Shown piece after piece: positions 1-12,424 of a stretch of 64,000 nt of DNA. A program made the translations under genes and the position numbers. Source of the stretch: Taudactylus pleione. Lineage: Eukaryota; Chordata; Amphibia; Anura; Myobatrachidae. The notes below the pieces were generated by a model. The model did no database searches, was not told where the DNA came from, and was given only the letters and a program-made list of their open reading frames with translations. The DNA lies in assembly GCA_031769625.1 (NCBI GenBank), contig JAUIMM010000016.1:16111001-16175000 (forward strand). Direction: 5' to 3'. Each line of letters starts with the position of its first letter. The first letter of the stretch is position 1.

Positions 1-1065
1 GCTCATACAAAGACTGAAGTTGTGTTCATACAAATAGTAAGTATGTGCCCATAATAAGAGTGAGGATGTGCTTACAAACAGTGAGGCTGTGCCCATACAA
101 AGAGTGAGGATGTGCACACACTAAGAGTGTGGCTCTGCCCATACAAAGAGTGAGGATGTGCCCATACAACCAGTGAGGCTGTGCCCATACAAAGAGTGAG
201 AATGTGCCCATACTAAGAGTGAGGATGTGCCTATATAAAGAGTGAGGAAGTTCCTATTCATAGAGTGAGGATGTGCCCATGTAAGGATTGAAGATGTGCC
301 CATACTGATTGAGGCTTTGCCCATACATACAAAGAGTGAGAATGTACCAATAGAAAGAATAATGATGTGCCCACACTAAGAGTGAGGATGTGCCCATTTT
401 AAATGTGGCAATATAAAGTGTGAGGATGTGCCCATACTAAGAGTGAGGATGTGCCCATACTAAGAGTGAGGATGTGACCATTTAAAGAGTGAGGATGTGC
501 CCGTACAAAGAATGATGATATGCCCATACAAAGAGTGAGGATGTGCCCATACAAAGAGTGAGGGTGTGTCCATTCAAAGAGTGAAGATGTGCTCATACAA
601 AGACTGAGGCTGTCTTTCATAAAAAAAGTGAGGATGTGCCCATACTAAGAGTGAGGATGTGCCATAAAACAGTGAGGATGTGCCCATACAAAGAATGAGG
701 ATGTGCCCATATAAAGAGTGAGGATGTACCCATATAAAGTGTGATGATGTGCCTATGCTAAAAGTGAGGATGTGCCTATACTAAGAGTGAGGATGTTCCC
801 ATGCAAAGTGTGAGGATGTGCCCATATAAAGAGTGAGGATGTACCCATATAAAGTGTGAGGATGTGCCTATACTAAGAGTGAGGATGTTACCATACAAAG
901 TGTGAGTATGTGCCCATATAAAGAGTGAGGATGTGCCCATACAGAGAGTGAGGATGTGCCCATACAAAGAGTAAGGATGTGCCTATACAAGCATGATGAT
1001 GTGTCCATATAAAGTGTGATGATGTGCCTATACTAAAAGTGAGGCTGTGCCTATATTAAAAGTGA
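1..1065 (+). repeat. Higher-order satellite segment, copy A
   Basis: This segment reappears at 7464-8528 with a constant offset of 7463 bp and only scattered single-base differences, for example at 119 and near 337. It includes the same rare units, such as a CATACATACAAAG insertion and a GTCTTTCATAAAAAAAG unit. Similarity drops after about position 1065. It is a segmental duplication inside the array. The window starts inside it, so its true left edge is not visible. Confidence 0.85.
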
Positions 1066-4000
1066 GGATGTGCCCATACAAATAGTGAGGCTGTGCCCAT
1101 ACAAAGAGTGAGGATGTGCCCATTCATAGAGTGAGAATATGCCCATGCAAAGATTGAGGATTTGCACATACTGAATGAGGCTGTGCCCATACACAGATTG
1201 AGAATGTGTCCATATAAAGTGTGATGATGTGCCCATACTAAGAGTGAGGCTGTGCCCATACAAAGAGTGAGGATGTGCCCATACTAAGAGTGAGACTGTG
1301 CCCATACAAAGAGTGATGATGTGCCCATAGAAAGAGAGAGGCTGTGCCCATACAGAGAGGGAGGATGTGCCCATACAAAGAGTGAGGCTGTGCCTATAAT
1401 AAAAGAGAGGATGAGCCTTTAATAAGAATGAGGATGTGCTCATACATAGAGTGAGTATGTGCCCAAACAAAGAGTGAAGATGTGCTCACACAAAGAGTGA
1501 GATTGTGCCCATTCATAGAGTGAGAATATGCCCATGCAAAGAGTGAGGATGTGCACATACTTAGAATGAGGCTGTGCCCATACAAAGAGTGAGGATGTGC
1601 CCATACTAAGAGTGAGGCTGTGCCCATACAAAGACCGAGGCTGTGCCCATACAAAGAGTGAGAATATGCTCATACTAAGAGTGAGGCTGTGCCCATATAA
1701 AGAGTGAGGATGTTCCCATTCATAGAGTGAGGATGTGCCCATGCAAAGAGTGAAGATGTGCCCATACTGATTGAGGCTTTGCCCATTCAAAGAGTGAGAA
1801 TGTGCCCTTACAAAGGATAAGGATGTGCCCATACTAACAGTGAGTATGTGACCATTTTAAATGTGTCCATATAAAGTGTGAGGATGTGCCCATATTAAGA
1901 GTGAGGGTGTGTCCATACTAAGAGTGAGGATGTGCCCATACTAAGAGTGAGGATGTGCCCATACAAAGAGTGAGGATGTGCCCATTTAAAGAGTGAGGAT
2001 GTGCCCATACAAAGAATGATGATGTGCCCATACAAAGAGTGAGGATGTGCCCATTTCAAATGTGTCCATATAAAGTGTGAGGATGTGTCCAAACTAAGAG
2101 TGAAGATGTGTCCATACTAAGAGTGAGGATGTGCCCATACTAAGATTGAGGATGTGCCCATTTTATGATTGAGGATGTGCCCATATAAAGAGTGAAGATG
2201 TGCCCATTTAAAGAGTGAGGATGTGCCCATACAAGGAATGATGATGTGCCCATACAAAGAGTGAGGGTGTGCCCACAGAAAAAGTGAAGATGTGTTCATA
2301 CAAAGACTGAGGTTGTGTTCATACAAAGAGTCAGGATGTACCCATACTAAGAGTGAGGATGTGCCATACAAACAGTGAGGATGTGCCCTTACAAAGTATG
2401 AGGATGTGCCAATATATAGAGTGAGGATGTACCTATATTAAGTGTGATGATGTGCCTATGCTAAAAGTGAGGCTGTGCCCATGCAAAGAGGGAGGAAGTG
2501 CCCATACTAAGTGAGGCTGTGCCCTAACAAATAGTGAGGATGTGCCCATACAAAGAGTGAGGATGTGCCCATACAAACAGTGAGGCTGTGCCTATGCTAA
2601 AATTGAGAATGTGCATATACTAAGAATGAGAATATGCTCATACAAAGAGTGAGGATGTGCCCATACAAAGAGTGTGGATGTGCTCACACAAAGAATGAGG
2701 ATGTGCCCATTCATGAAGTAAGAATATGCTCATGTAAAGTGTGAAGATGTGCCCATACTTAGAGTGAGACAGTGCCCATGCAAAGAGTGAGGCTGTGAAC
2801 ATACAAAGAGTGAGGCTGTGAACATACAAAGAGTGAGGATGTGCCCATACAAACATTGAGGCTGTGCCCATACAAAAAGTGAGAATGTGCCCATACTAAG
2901 AGTGAGGCTGTGCCCATATAAAGAGTGAGGATGTTCCCATTCATAGAGTGAGGATGTGCACATGCAAGCATTGAAGATGTGCCCATACTGATTGAGGCTT
3001 TGCCCATATTAAGAGTGAGGATGTGCCCATACTAAGAGTGAGGATGTTCCCATTTAAAGAGTGAGGATGTGCCCATACAAAGAATGATGATGTGCCCATA
3101 CAAAGAGTGAGGATGTGCCCAATTCAAATGTGTCCATATAAAGTGTGAGGATGTGTCCATACTAAGAGTGAAGATATGTCCATAATAAGAGTGAGGATGT
3201 GCCCATACTAAGATTGAGGATGTGCCCATACAAAGAGTGAAGATGTGCCCATTTAAAGAGTGAGGATGTGCCCATACAAAGAATGATGATGTGCCCATAC
3301 AAAGATTGAGGATGTGCCCATATAAAGAGTGAGGGTGTGCCCATAGAAAAAGTGAAGATGTGCTCATACAAAGACTGAGGTTGTGTTCATACATAGAGTC
3401 ATGATGTACCCATACTAAGAGTGAGGATGTGCCATACAAACAGTGAGGATGTGCCCATACAAAGAATGAGGATGTGCCTATGCTAAAAGTGAGGATGTGC
3501 CTATACTAAGAATGAGGATGTGCTCATACAAAGAGTGAGGATGTGCCCATACAAAGAGTGAGGATGTGCTCACACAAAGAATGAGGATGTGCCCATTCAT
3601 GAAGTAAGAATATGCCCATGTAAAGAGTGAAGATGTGCCCATACTTAGAGTTAGGCTGTGCCCATACAAAGAGTGAGGATGTGCCCATACTAAGAGTGAG
3701 GCTATGCCCATACAAAGAGTGAGGATGTGCACATACAAACAGTGAGGCTGTGCCCATACAAAGAGTGAGAATGTGCCCATACTTAAAGTGAGGCTGTGCC
3801 CATATAAAGAGTGAGGAAATTCCCATTCATAGAGTGAGGATGTGCTTATGCAAGCATTGAAGATGTGCCCATACTGATGGCTTTGCCCATACAAAGATTG
3901 AGAATGTGCCAATAGAAAGAATAATGATGTGCCCACAATAAGAGTGAGGATGTGCCCATTTTAAATGTGGCAATATAAAGTGTGAGGATGTGCCCATACA

Positions 4001-7000
4001 AAGAATGAGTATGTGACCATTTAAAGAGTGAGGATGTGCCCATAAAAAGAATGATGATGTGCCTATACAAAGAGTGAGGATGTGCCCATACAAAGAGTGA
4101 GGGTGTGTCCATACAAAGAGTGAAGATCTGCTCATACAAAGACTGAGGTTGTGTTCATACAAAGAGTGAGGATGTGCCCATACTAAGAGTGAGAATGTGC
4201 CCATACTAAGAGTGAGAATGTGCCCATACTAAGAGTGAGGATGTGCCTATATAAAGAGTGAGGATGTTCCTATTCATAGAGTGAGGATGTGCCCGTGTAA
4301 GGATTGAAGATGTGCCCATACTGATTGAGGCTTTGCCCATACATACAAAGAGTGAGAATGTACCAATAGAAAGAATAATGATGTGCCCACACTAAGAGTG
4401 AGGATGTGCCCATTTTAAATGTGGCAATATAAAGTGTGAGGATGTGCCCATACTAAGAGTGAGGATGTGCCCATACTATGAGTGAGGATGTGACCATTTA
4501 AAGAGTGAGGATGTGCCCGTACAAAGAATGATGATGTGCCCATACAAAAAGTGAGGATGTGCCCATACAAAGAGTGAGGGTGTGTCCATTCAAAAAGTGA
4601 GGATGTGCCCATACTAAGAGTGTGGATGTGCCATAAAACAGTGAGGATGTGCACATACAAAGAATGAGGATGTGCCCATATAAAGAGTGAGGATGTACCC
4701 ATATAAAGTGTGATGATGTGCCTATGCTAAAAGTGAGGATGTGCCTATACTAAGAGTGAGGATGTTTCCATACAAAGTGTGAGGATTTGCCCATATAAAG
4801 AGTGAGGATGTGCCCATACAAAGAGTGAATATGTGTTCATTTAAAGTGTGATGATGTGCCTATACTAAAAGAGAGGATGTGCCTATACTAAGAGTGAGGA
4901 TGTGCCCATACAAAGAGTGAGGATGTGCCCATGCAAGCATGATGATGTGTCCATATAAAGTGGGGTGATGTGCCTTTACTAAAAATGATGCTGTGCCTAT
5001 ATTAAAAGTGAGGATGTGCCAATACAAAGAGTGAGGCTGTGCCCCTACAAAGGGTGAGGATGTGCCCATACTTAGAGTGAGGCTGTACCCATACAAAGAG
5101 TGAGGCTGTGCCAATACTAAAAGTGAGGATCAGCCTATACTAAGAATGAAGATGTGCTCATACAAAGAGTGAGGATGTGCCCATACAAAGCATGAGGATG
5201 TGCCCATACAAAGATGGAGGCTGTGCCCATACAAAGAGTGAGAATGTGCCCATACTAAGAGTGAGGCTGTGCCCATATAAATACTGAGGATGTTCCCATT
5301 CATAGAGTGAGGATGTGCCCATGGAAAAAGTGAAGATGTGCCAATACTGATTGAGGAATTGCCCATACAAAGATTGAGAATGTGCCCATACATAGAATAA
5401 GGATGTGCCCACACTAAGAGTGAGGATGTGCCCATTTCAAATGTGTCCATATAAAGTGTGAGGATGTGTCCATACTAAGAGTGAGGATGTGCCCATACAA
5501 AAAGTGAGGATGTGCTCATACAAAGAATGATGATGTGTCAATACAAAGAGTGAGGATGTGCCCATTTTAAATGTGTAACTATAATGTTTGAGGATGTGCC
5601 CATACTAAGAGTGAGGATTTGCCCATATAAGGAATGATGATGTGCCCATACAAAGAGTGAGGATGTGCCCATACAAAGAGTGAAGGTGTGCCCATAGAAA
5701 GAGTGAAGATGTGCTCATACAAAGACTGAAGTTGTGTTCATACAAATAGTAAGTATGTGCCCATAATAAGAGTGAGGATGTGCTTTCAAACAGTGAGGAT
5801 GTGCCCATACAAAGAATGAGGATGTCCCCATATAAAGAGTGTTGATGAACCCATATAAAGTGTGATGATGTGTCTATGCTAAAAGTGAGGCTGTGCCCAT
5901 ACAAAGAGTGAGGATGTGCACATACTAAGAGTGAGGCTCTGCCCATACAAAGAGTGAGGATGTGCCCATACAAACAGTGAGGCTGTGCCCATACAAAGAG
6001 TGAGAATGTGCCCATACTAAGAGTGAGGATGTGCCTATATAAATAGTGAGGATGTTCCTATTCATAGAGTGAGGATGTGCCCGTGTAAGGATTGAAGATG
6101 TGCCCATACTGATTGAGGCTTTGCCCATACATACAAAGAGTGAGAATGTACCAATAGAAAGAATAATGATGTGCCCACACTAAGAGTGAGGGTGTGTCCA
6201 TTCAAAAAGTGAGGATGTGCCCATACTAAGAGTGTGGATGTGCCATAAAACAGTGAGGATGTGCACATACAAAGAATGAGGATGTGCCCATATAAAGAAT
6301 GAGGATGTACCCATATAAAGTGTGTGATGTGCCTATGCTAAAAGTGAGGATGTGCCTATACTAAGAGTGAGGATGTTCCCATACAAAGTGTGAGGATGTG
6401 CCCATATAAAGAGTGAGGATGTACCCATATAAAGTCTGATGATGTGCCTATGCTAAAAGTGAGGATGTGCCTATACTAAGAGTGAGGATGTTACCATACA
6501 AAGTGTGAGGGTGTGCCCTTATAAAGAGTGAGGATGTGCCCATACAAAGAGTGAATATGTGTTCATTTAATGTGGGATGATGTGCCTATACTAAAAGTGA
6601 GGATGTGCCTATACTAATAGTAAGGATGTGCCCATAGAAAGAGTGAGGATGTGCCAATACAAGCATGATGATGTGTCCATGTAAAGTGTGATGATGTGCC
6701 TATACTAAAAGTGATGCTGTGCCTATATTAAAAGTGAGGATGTGCCAAAACAACGAGTGAGGTTGTGCCCCTACAAAGAGTGAGGATGTGCCCATATTTG
6801 GAGTGAGGCTGTACCCATACAGAGAGCAAGGATGTGCCCATACAAAGAGTGTGGCTGTGCCCATACTAATAGTGAGGATGTGCCCATACAAAAAGCGAAG
6901 ATGTGCCCATACAAAGAGTGTTGCTGTGCCCATAGAAAGAGTGAGGTGTGCCCATACAAAGAGTGAGGCTGTGCCTATACTAAAAGTGAGGATATGCCTT

Positions 7001-7463
7001 TACTAAGAATGAGGATGTGCTCATACAAAGAGTGAGGATGTGCTCACAAAAAGAGTGAGGATGTGCCCCATTCATAGAGTGAGAATATGCCCATACAAAG
7101 GGTGAGAATGTGCCCATACAAAGAATAAGGATGTGCCCACACTAAGAGTGAGAATGTGCCCATTTTGAATGTGTCCATATAAAGTGTGAGGATGTGTCCA
7201 TACTAAGCGTGAGAATGTGTCCATACTAAGAGTGAGGATGTGCCCATACAAAAAGTGAGGATGTGCCCATACAAAGAATGATGATGTGTCCATACAAAGA
7301 GTGAGGATGTGCCCATTTTAAATGTGTAAATATAAAGTTTGAGGATGTGCCCATACTAAGATTGAGGATTTGCCCATATAAGGAATGATGATGTGCCCAT
7401 ACAAAGAGTGAGGATGTGCCCATACAAAGAGTGAAGGTGTGCCCATAGAAAGAGTGAAGATGT

Positions 7464-8528
7464 GCTCATACAAAGACTGAAGTTGTGTTCATACAAATAG
7501 TAAGTATGTGCCCATAATAAGAGTGAGGATGTGCTTACAAACAGTGAGGCTGTGCCCATACAAAGAGTGAGGATGTGCACATACTAAGAGTGTGGCTCTG
7601 CCCATACAAAGAGTGAGGATGTGCCCATACAACCAGTGAGGCTGTGCCCATACAAAGAGTGAGAATGTGCCCATACTAAGAGTGAGGATGTGCCTATATA
7701 AAGAGTGAGGAAGTTCCTATTCATAGAGTGAGGATGTGCCCATGTAAGGATTGAAGATGTGCCCATACTGATTGAGGCTTTGCCCATACATACAAAGAGT
7801 AAGAATGTACCAATAGAAAGAATAATGATGTGCCCACACTAAGAGTGAGGATGTGCCCATTTTAAATGTGGCAATATAAAGTGTGAGGATGTGCCCATAC
7901 TAAGAGTGAGGATGTGCCCATACTAAGAGTGAGGATGTGACCATTTAAAGAGTGAGGATGTGCCCGTACAAAGAATGATGATATGCCCATACAAAGAGTG
8001 AGGATGTGCCCATACAAAGAGTGAGGGTGTGTCCATTCAAAGAGTGAAGATGTGCTCATACAAAGACTGAGGCTGTCTTTCATAAAAAAAGTGAGGATGT
8101 GCCCATACTAAGAGTGAGGATGTGCCATAAAACAGTGAGGATGTGCCCATACAAAGAATGAGGATGTGCCCATATAAAGAGTGAGGATGTACCCATATAA
8201 AGTGTGATGATGTGCCTATGCTAAAAGTGAGGATGTGCCTATACTAAGAGTGAGGATGTTCCCATGCAAAGTGTGAGGATGTGCCCATATAAAGAGTGAG
8301 GATGTACCCATATAAAGTGTGAGGATGTGCCTATACTAAGAGTGAGGATGTTACCATACAAAGTGTGAGTATGTGCCCATATAAAGAGTGAGGATGTGCC
8401 CATACAGAGAGTGAGGATGTGCCCATACAAAGAGTAAGGATGTGCCTATACAAGCATGATGATGTGTCCATATAAAGTGTGATGATGTGCCTATACTAAA
8501 AGTGATGCTGTGCCTATATTAAAAGTGA
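7464..8528 (+). repeat. Higher-order satellite segment, copy B
   Basis: Near-identical partner of the segment at 1-1065. A shorter related block starts at 5713, sharing the GCTCATACAAAGACTGAAG marker, so this part of the array looks built from segments of roughly 1.7 kb that were duplicated and partly rearranged. Confidence 0.85.
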
Positions 8529-11500
8529 GGATGTGCCAATACATAGAGTGAGGCTGTGCCCCTACAAAGAATGAGGATGTGCCCATACTTAGAGTGAGGC
8601 TGTACCCATACAAAGAGTGAGGATGTGCCCATACAAATAGTGAGGCTATGCCCATACAGAGAGCGAGGATTTGCCCATACAAAGAGTGTGGCTGTGCCCA
8701 TACAAAGAGTGAGGATGTGCCCATACAAAGAGCGAAGATGTGCCCATACAAAAAGTGTTGCTGTGCCCATACAAAGAGTGAGGTGTGCTCATACAAAGAG
8801 TGAGCTGTGCCTATACTAAAAGTGAGGATAAGCCTTTACTAAGAATGAGCATGTGCTCATACAAAGAATGAGGATGTGCTCACAAAAAGAGTGAGGATGT
8901 GCCCCATTCATAGAGTGAGAATATGCCAATGCAAAGACTGAGGATGTGCCCATGCTTAGAGTGAGGCTGTACCCATACTAAGAGTGAGGATGTGCCCATA
9001 CTAAGAGTGAGGATGTGCCAATACAAAGAGTGATGCTGTGCCCATACAAGGAGTGAGGATGTGCCCATACAAAGAGTGATGCTGTGCCCATTCAAGGAGT
9101 GAGGATGTGCCCATACAAAGCGTGAGGCTGTGTCCATACAAAGAGTGAGAATGTGCCCATACTAAGAGTGAGGCTGTGCCCATAATAAGTAGTGGGGATG
9201 TTCCCATTCATAGAGTGAGGATTAGCCCATGGAAAAGTGAAGATTTGCCCATACTGATTGAGGCATTGCCGATACAAAGAGTGAGAATGTGCCCATACAA
9301 AGAATGATGATGTGTACATTCAAAGAGTGAGGATGTGCCCATTTTAAATGTGTCCATATAAAGTTTGAGGATGTGTCCATACTAAGAATGAGGACGTGCC
9401 CATACTAAGAGTTAGGATGTGCCCATACTAAGAGTTAGGATGTGCCCATACAAAAGTGAAGATGTGCCCATTTAAAGAGTGAGGATTTGCCCATATAAAG
9501 AATGATGATGTGCCCATACAAAGAGTGAGGTTGTGCCCCTACAAACAGTGAGGGTGTGCCCATAGAAAGAGTGAAGATGTGCTGATACAAAGACTGAGGT
9601 TGTGTTCATACAAATAGTAAGTATGTGCCCATAATAAGAGTGAGGATGTGCTTACAAACAGTGAGGATGTGCCCATGCAAATAATGATTAGGTGCCCATA
9701 TAAAGAGTGTTGATGTACCCACATAAAGTGTGATGATGTGCCTATGCTAAAAGTGAGGCTGTGCCCATACAAAGAGTGAGGATGTGCACATACTAAGAGT
9801 GAGGCTATGCAAATACAAAGAGTGAGGATGTGCCCATACAAACAGTGAGGCTGTGCCCATACAAACAGTGAAGATGTGCCTATACAAAGAGTGAGGCTGT
9901 GCTTATACTAAAAGTGAGGTTCAGCCTATACTAAGAATGATGTTGTGCTTATACAAAGAGTGAGAATTTGCCCATTTGAAGAAGTGAGAATATGCCCATG
10001 CAAAGAGTGAGGATGTGCCCATGCTTAGAGTGAGGCTGTGCCCATACAAAGAGTGAGGATGTGCCCATACTAAAAGTGAGGCTGTGCCCATAGAAATAGT
10101 GAGGATGTGCCCATACAAAGGTTGAGGCTGTGCCTATACAAAGAGTGAGAATGTGCCCATACTAAGAGTGAGACTGTGCCCATATAAAGAGTGAGGATGT
10201 TCCCATTCAGAGAGTGAGGATATGCCAATGCAAAGAGTGAAGATGTGCCCATACTGTTTGAGGCTTTGCCCATACAAAGAGTGAGAATGTGCCCATACAA
10301 ATAATAAGTATATGCCCACACAAAGAGTGAGGATGTGCCCATTTCAAATGTGTCCATATAAAGTGTGTTGATGTGCCCATACTAAATGTGAGGATGTGTC
10401 CATACTAAGAGTGAGGATGTGACCATACTAAGTGTAAGGATGTGCCCATACAAAGAGTGAGGATGTGGCCATTTAAAGAGTGAGGATGTTCACATACAAA
10501 GAATGATGATGTGCCCATACAAAGAGTGAGGATGTGCCCATTTTAAATTTGTCCATATAAATCGTGAGGATGTGCCCATACTAAGAGTGAGGATGTGCCC
10601 ATACTAAGAGTGAGACTGTGCCCATACAAAGTGTGAAGATGTGCCCATTTAAAGAGTGAGGATGTTCCCATACAAAGAATGATAATGTGCACATACAAAT
10701 AGTGAGGATGTGCCCATACGAAGAGTGAGGGTGTGCCCATACAAAGAGTGAAGATGTGCTCATACAAAGACTGAGGTTGTGTTCATACAAAGAGTGAGGA
10801 TGTGCCCATACTAAGAGTGAGGATGTGCAATACAAACAGTGAGGATGTGCCCATACAAAGAATGAGGATGTGCCCATATAAAGTTTGAGCATGTACCCAT
10901 ATCAATTGTGATGATGTGCCTATGCTAAAAGTGAGGATGTGCCTATACTAAGAGTGAGGATGTGCTCATACAAAGAGTGAGGATGTGCCCATACAAAGAG
11001 TAATGATGTGCTCATACAAAGAGTGTGGATTTGCTCATACAAATAGTGAGAATGTGCCCATACAAAGTGTGAGGGTGTGCCCATACTAAGAGTGAAGATG
11101 TGCCCATATATAGAGCGAGGATGGGCCCATACAAAGAGTTAATATGTGTTCATTTAAAATGTGATGATGTGCGTATACTAAAAGTGAGAATGTGCCTATG
11201 TTAAGAGTGAGGATGTGCCCATATATAGAGTGTGGATGTGCCCATATAAAGAGTGAGGATGTGCCCATACAAGCATGATGATGTGTCCATATAAAGTGCG
11301 ATGATGTGCCTAAACTAAAAGTGAGGTTGTGCCTATACTAAAAGTGAGGATGTGCCCATACAAAGAGTGAGGATGTGTCCATACAAAGAGTGAGGATGTG
11401 ACCATACAAAGAGTGAGGATGTGCTCATACAAAGAGTGAGGATTTGCTCATACAGAGAGTGAGGATGTGCCCATTCATAGAGTGAAGATGTGCCCATACT

Positions 11501-12069
11501 GAATGAGGCAAAGCCCATACAAAGAGTGAGAATGTGCCCATACTAAGAGTGAGGATGTGCCAAACTAAGAATATGTGCCCATACTAAGAGTGAGGTTGAG
11601 CCCATACTAAGAGTGAGTATGTTCCTCATACAAAGAGTGAGGATGTGCCCATACAAAGAATGAGAATGTGCCCTTTTAAAGAGTGAGGATGTGCCCATAC
11701 AAAGAGTGAGGATGTGCTCATACAAAGACTGAGGATGTGCACATACTAAGAGTGAGGATGTGCCCATACAAAGAGTGAGGATGTGCCCATACTAAGAATG
11801 AGGATGTGCCCATATAAAGAGTGAGGATGTGCCCATACAAAGTGTTATGATGTGTCCATATAAAGTGTGATGATGTGCTTATACTAAAAGTGAGGATGTG
11901 GCTATACTAAGAGTGATGATGTGCTCATACAAAGAGTGAGGATGTTCCCATACAAAGAGTGATGATGTGCTTATACAAAGAGAGTGGAAGTGCTCATACA
12001 AAGTGATGATGTACCCATACAAAGAGCGAGGATGTGCCCATACAAAGTGTGAGGGTGTGCCCATACAAA

Positions 12070-12424
12070 GGGTGCCCACACACATAGTAATTTTTTTTCC
12101 CGATCTGGCCGATTCCGACGCCTTTTTACAACAGATCAGTTAAAATATGACCAAATCGTGAGTCCCCACTCACGATCACAATGCGATGTGCGCCCCCGCA
12201 GATCTCTTATCGCATCTTCAGATCTGCCATACAGTACGGCAGATCTGACAATCTAAGACACAATGCACTATAAAAAATTCTGGCTGCAGGTGATCGTATG
12301 AAGATTGGACAGCATATTGTGTGCATATCGTGTGCTAATCATGTGCTGAGCTGCCGGGGAGAATTTCAAGGGAAATAGGACACATCGTCTTATCGTAAGT
12401 ATATTGGTATGTGTGTGGGCACCC
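12070..12424. mobile_element. 355-bp TIR element inside satellite, copy 1
   Basis: Non-satellite sequence with perfect 17-bp terminal inverted repeats: GGGTGCCCACACACATA at the left end and its complement TATGTGTGTGGGCACCC at the right. The flanks read CATAC-AAA before and TAA-GAGTGAGG after, which rebuilds one satellite unit with a 3-bp target duplication WAA. Inside are a 9-bp-stem palindrome (12155-12176) and a 27-nt near-palindrome (12220-12246, AGATCTGCC to GGCAGATCT). There is no coding capacity. I infer a non-autonomous DNA transposon (MITE). The 3-bp duplication would suit PIF/Harbinger, but I do not recognise the family. Confidence 0.85.
12155..12176. other. Palindrome in 355-bp element, copy 1
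   Basis: Nine-base stem ATCGTGAGT paired with ACTCACGAT around a CCCC loop. In copy 2 the stem extends to 10 bp (15633-15656). Copy 3 has the loop CCAC. Confidence 0.8.

Larger units (their letters stand above)
1..12069. repeat. 23-bp satellite array, block 1
   Basis: Continuous tandem repeats of a 23-bp unit with the 20-nt core GTGCCCATACAAAGAGTGAG. Common variants swap CTAAG for CAAAG, GAGGCTG for GAGGATG, or insert a divergent unit such as CATTTTAAATGTG. The unit contains no CpG and is purine-rich on the plus strand. Rare 22- or 24-bp units shift the phase. Divergent marker units recur at long distances: the GTAAGGATTGAAG marker lies at about 281, 4297, 6085 and 7744. This shows higher-order organisation rather than simple 23-mer repetition. 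There is no sign of genes. The long open frames on the minus strand follow from the unit having no stop codon in that direction. Confidence 0.97.
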
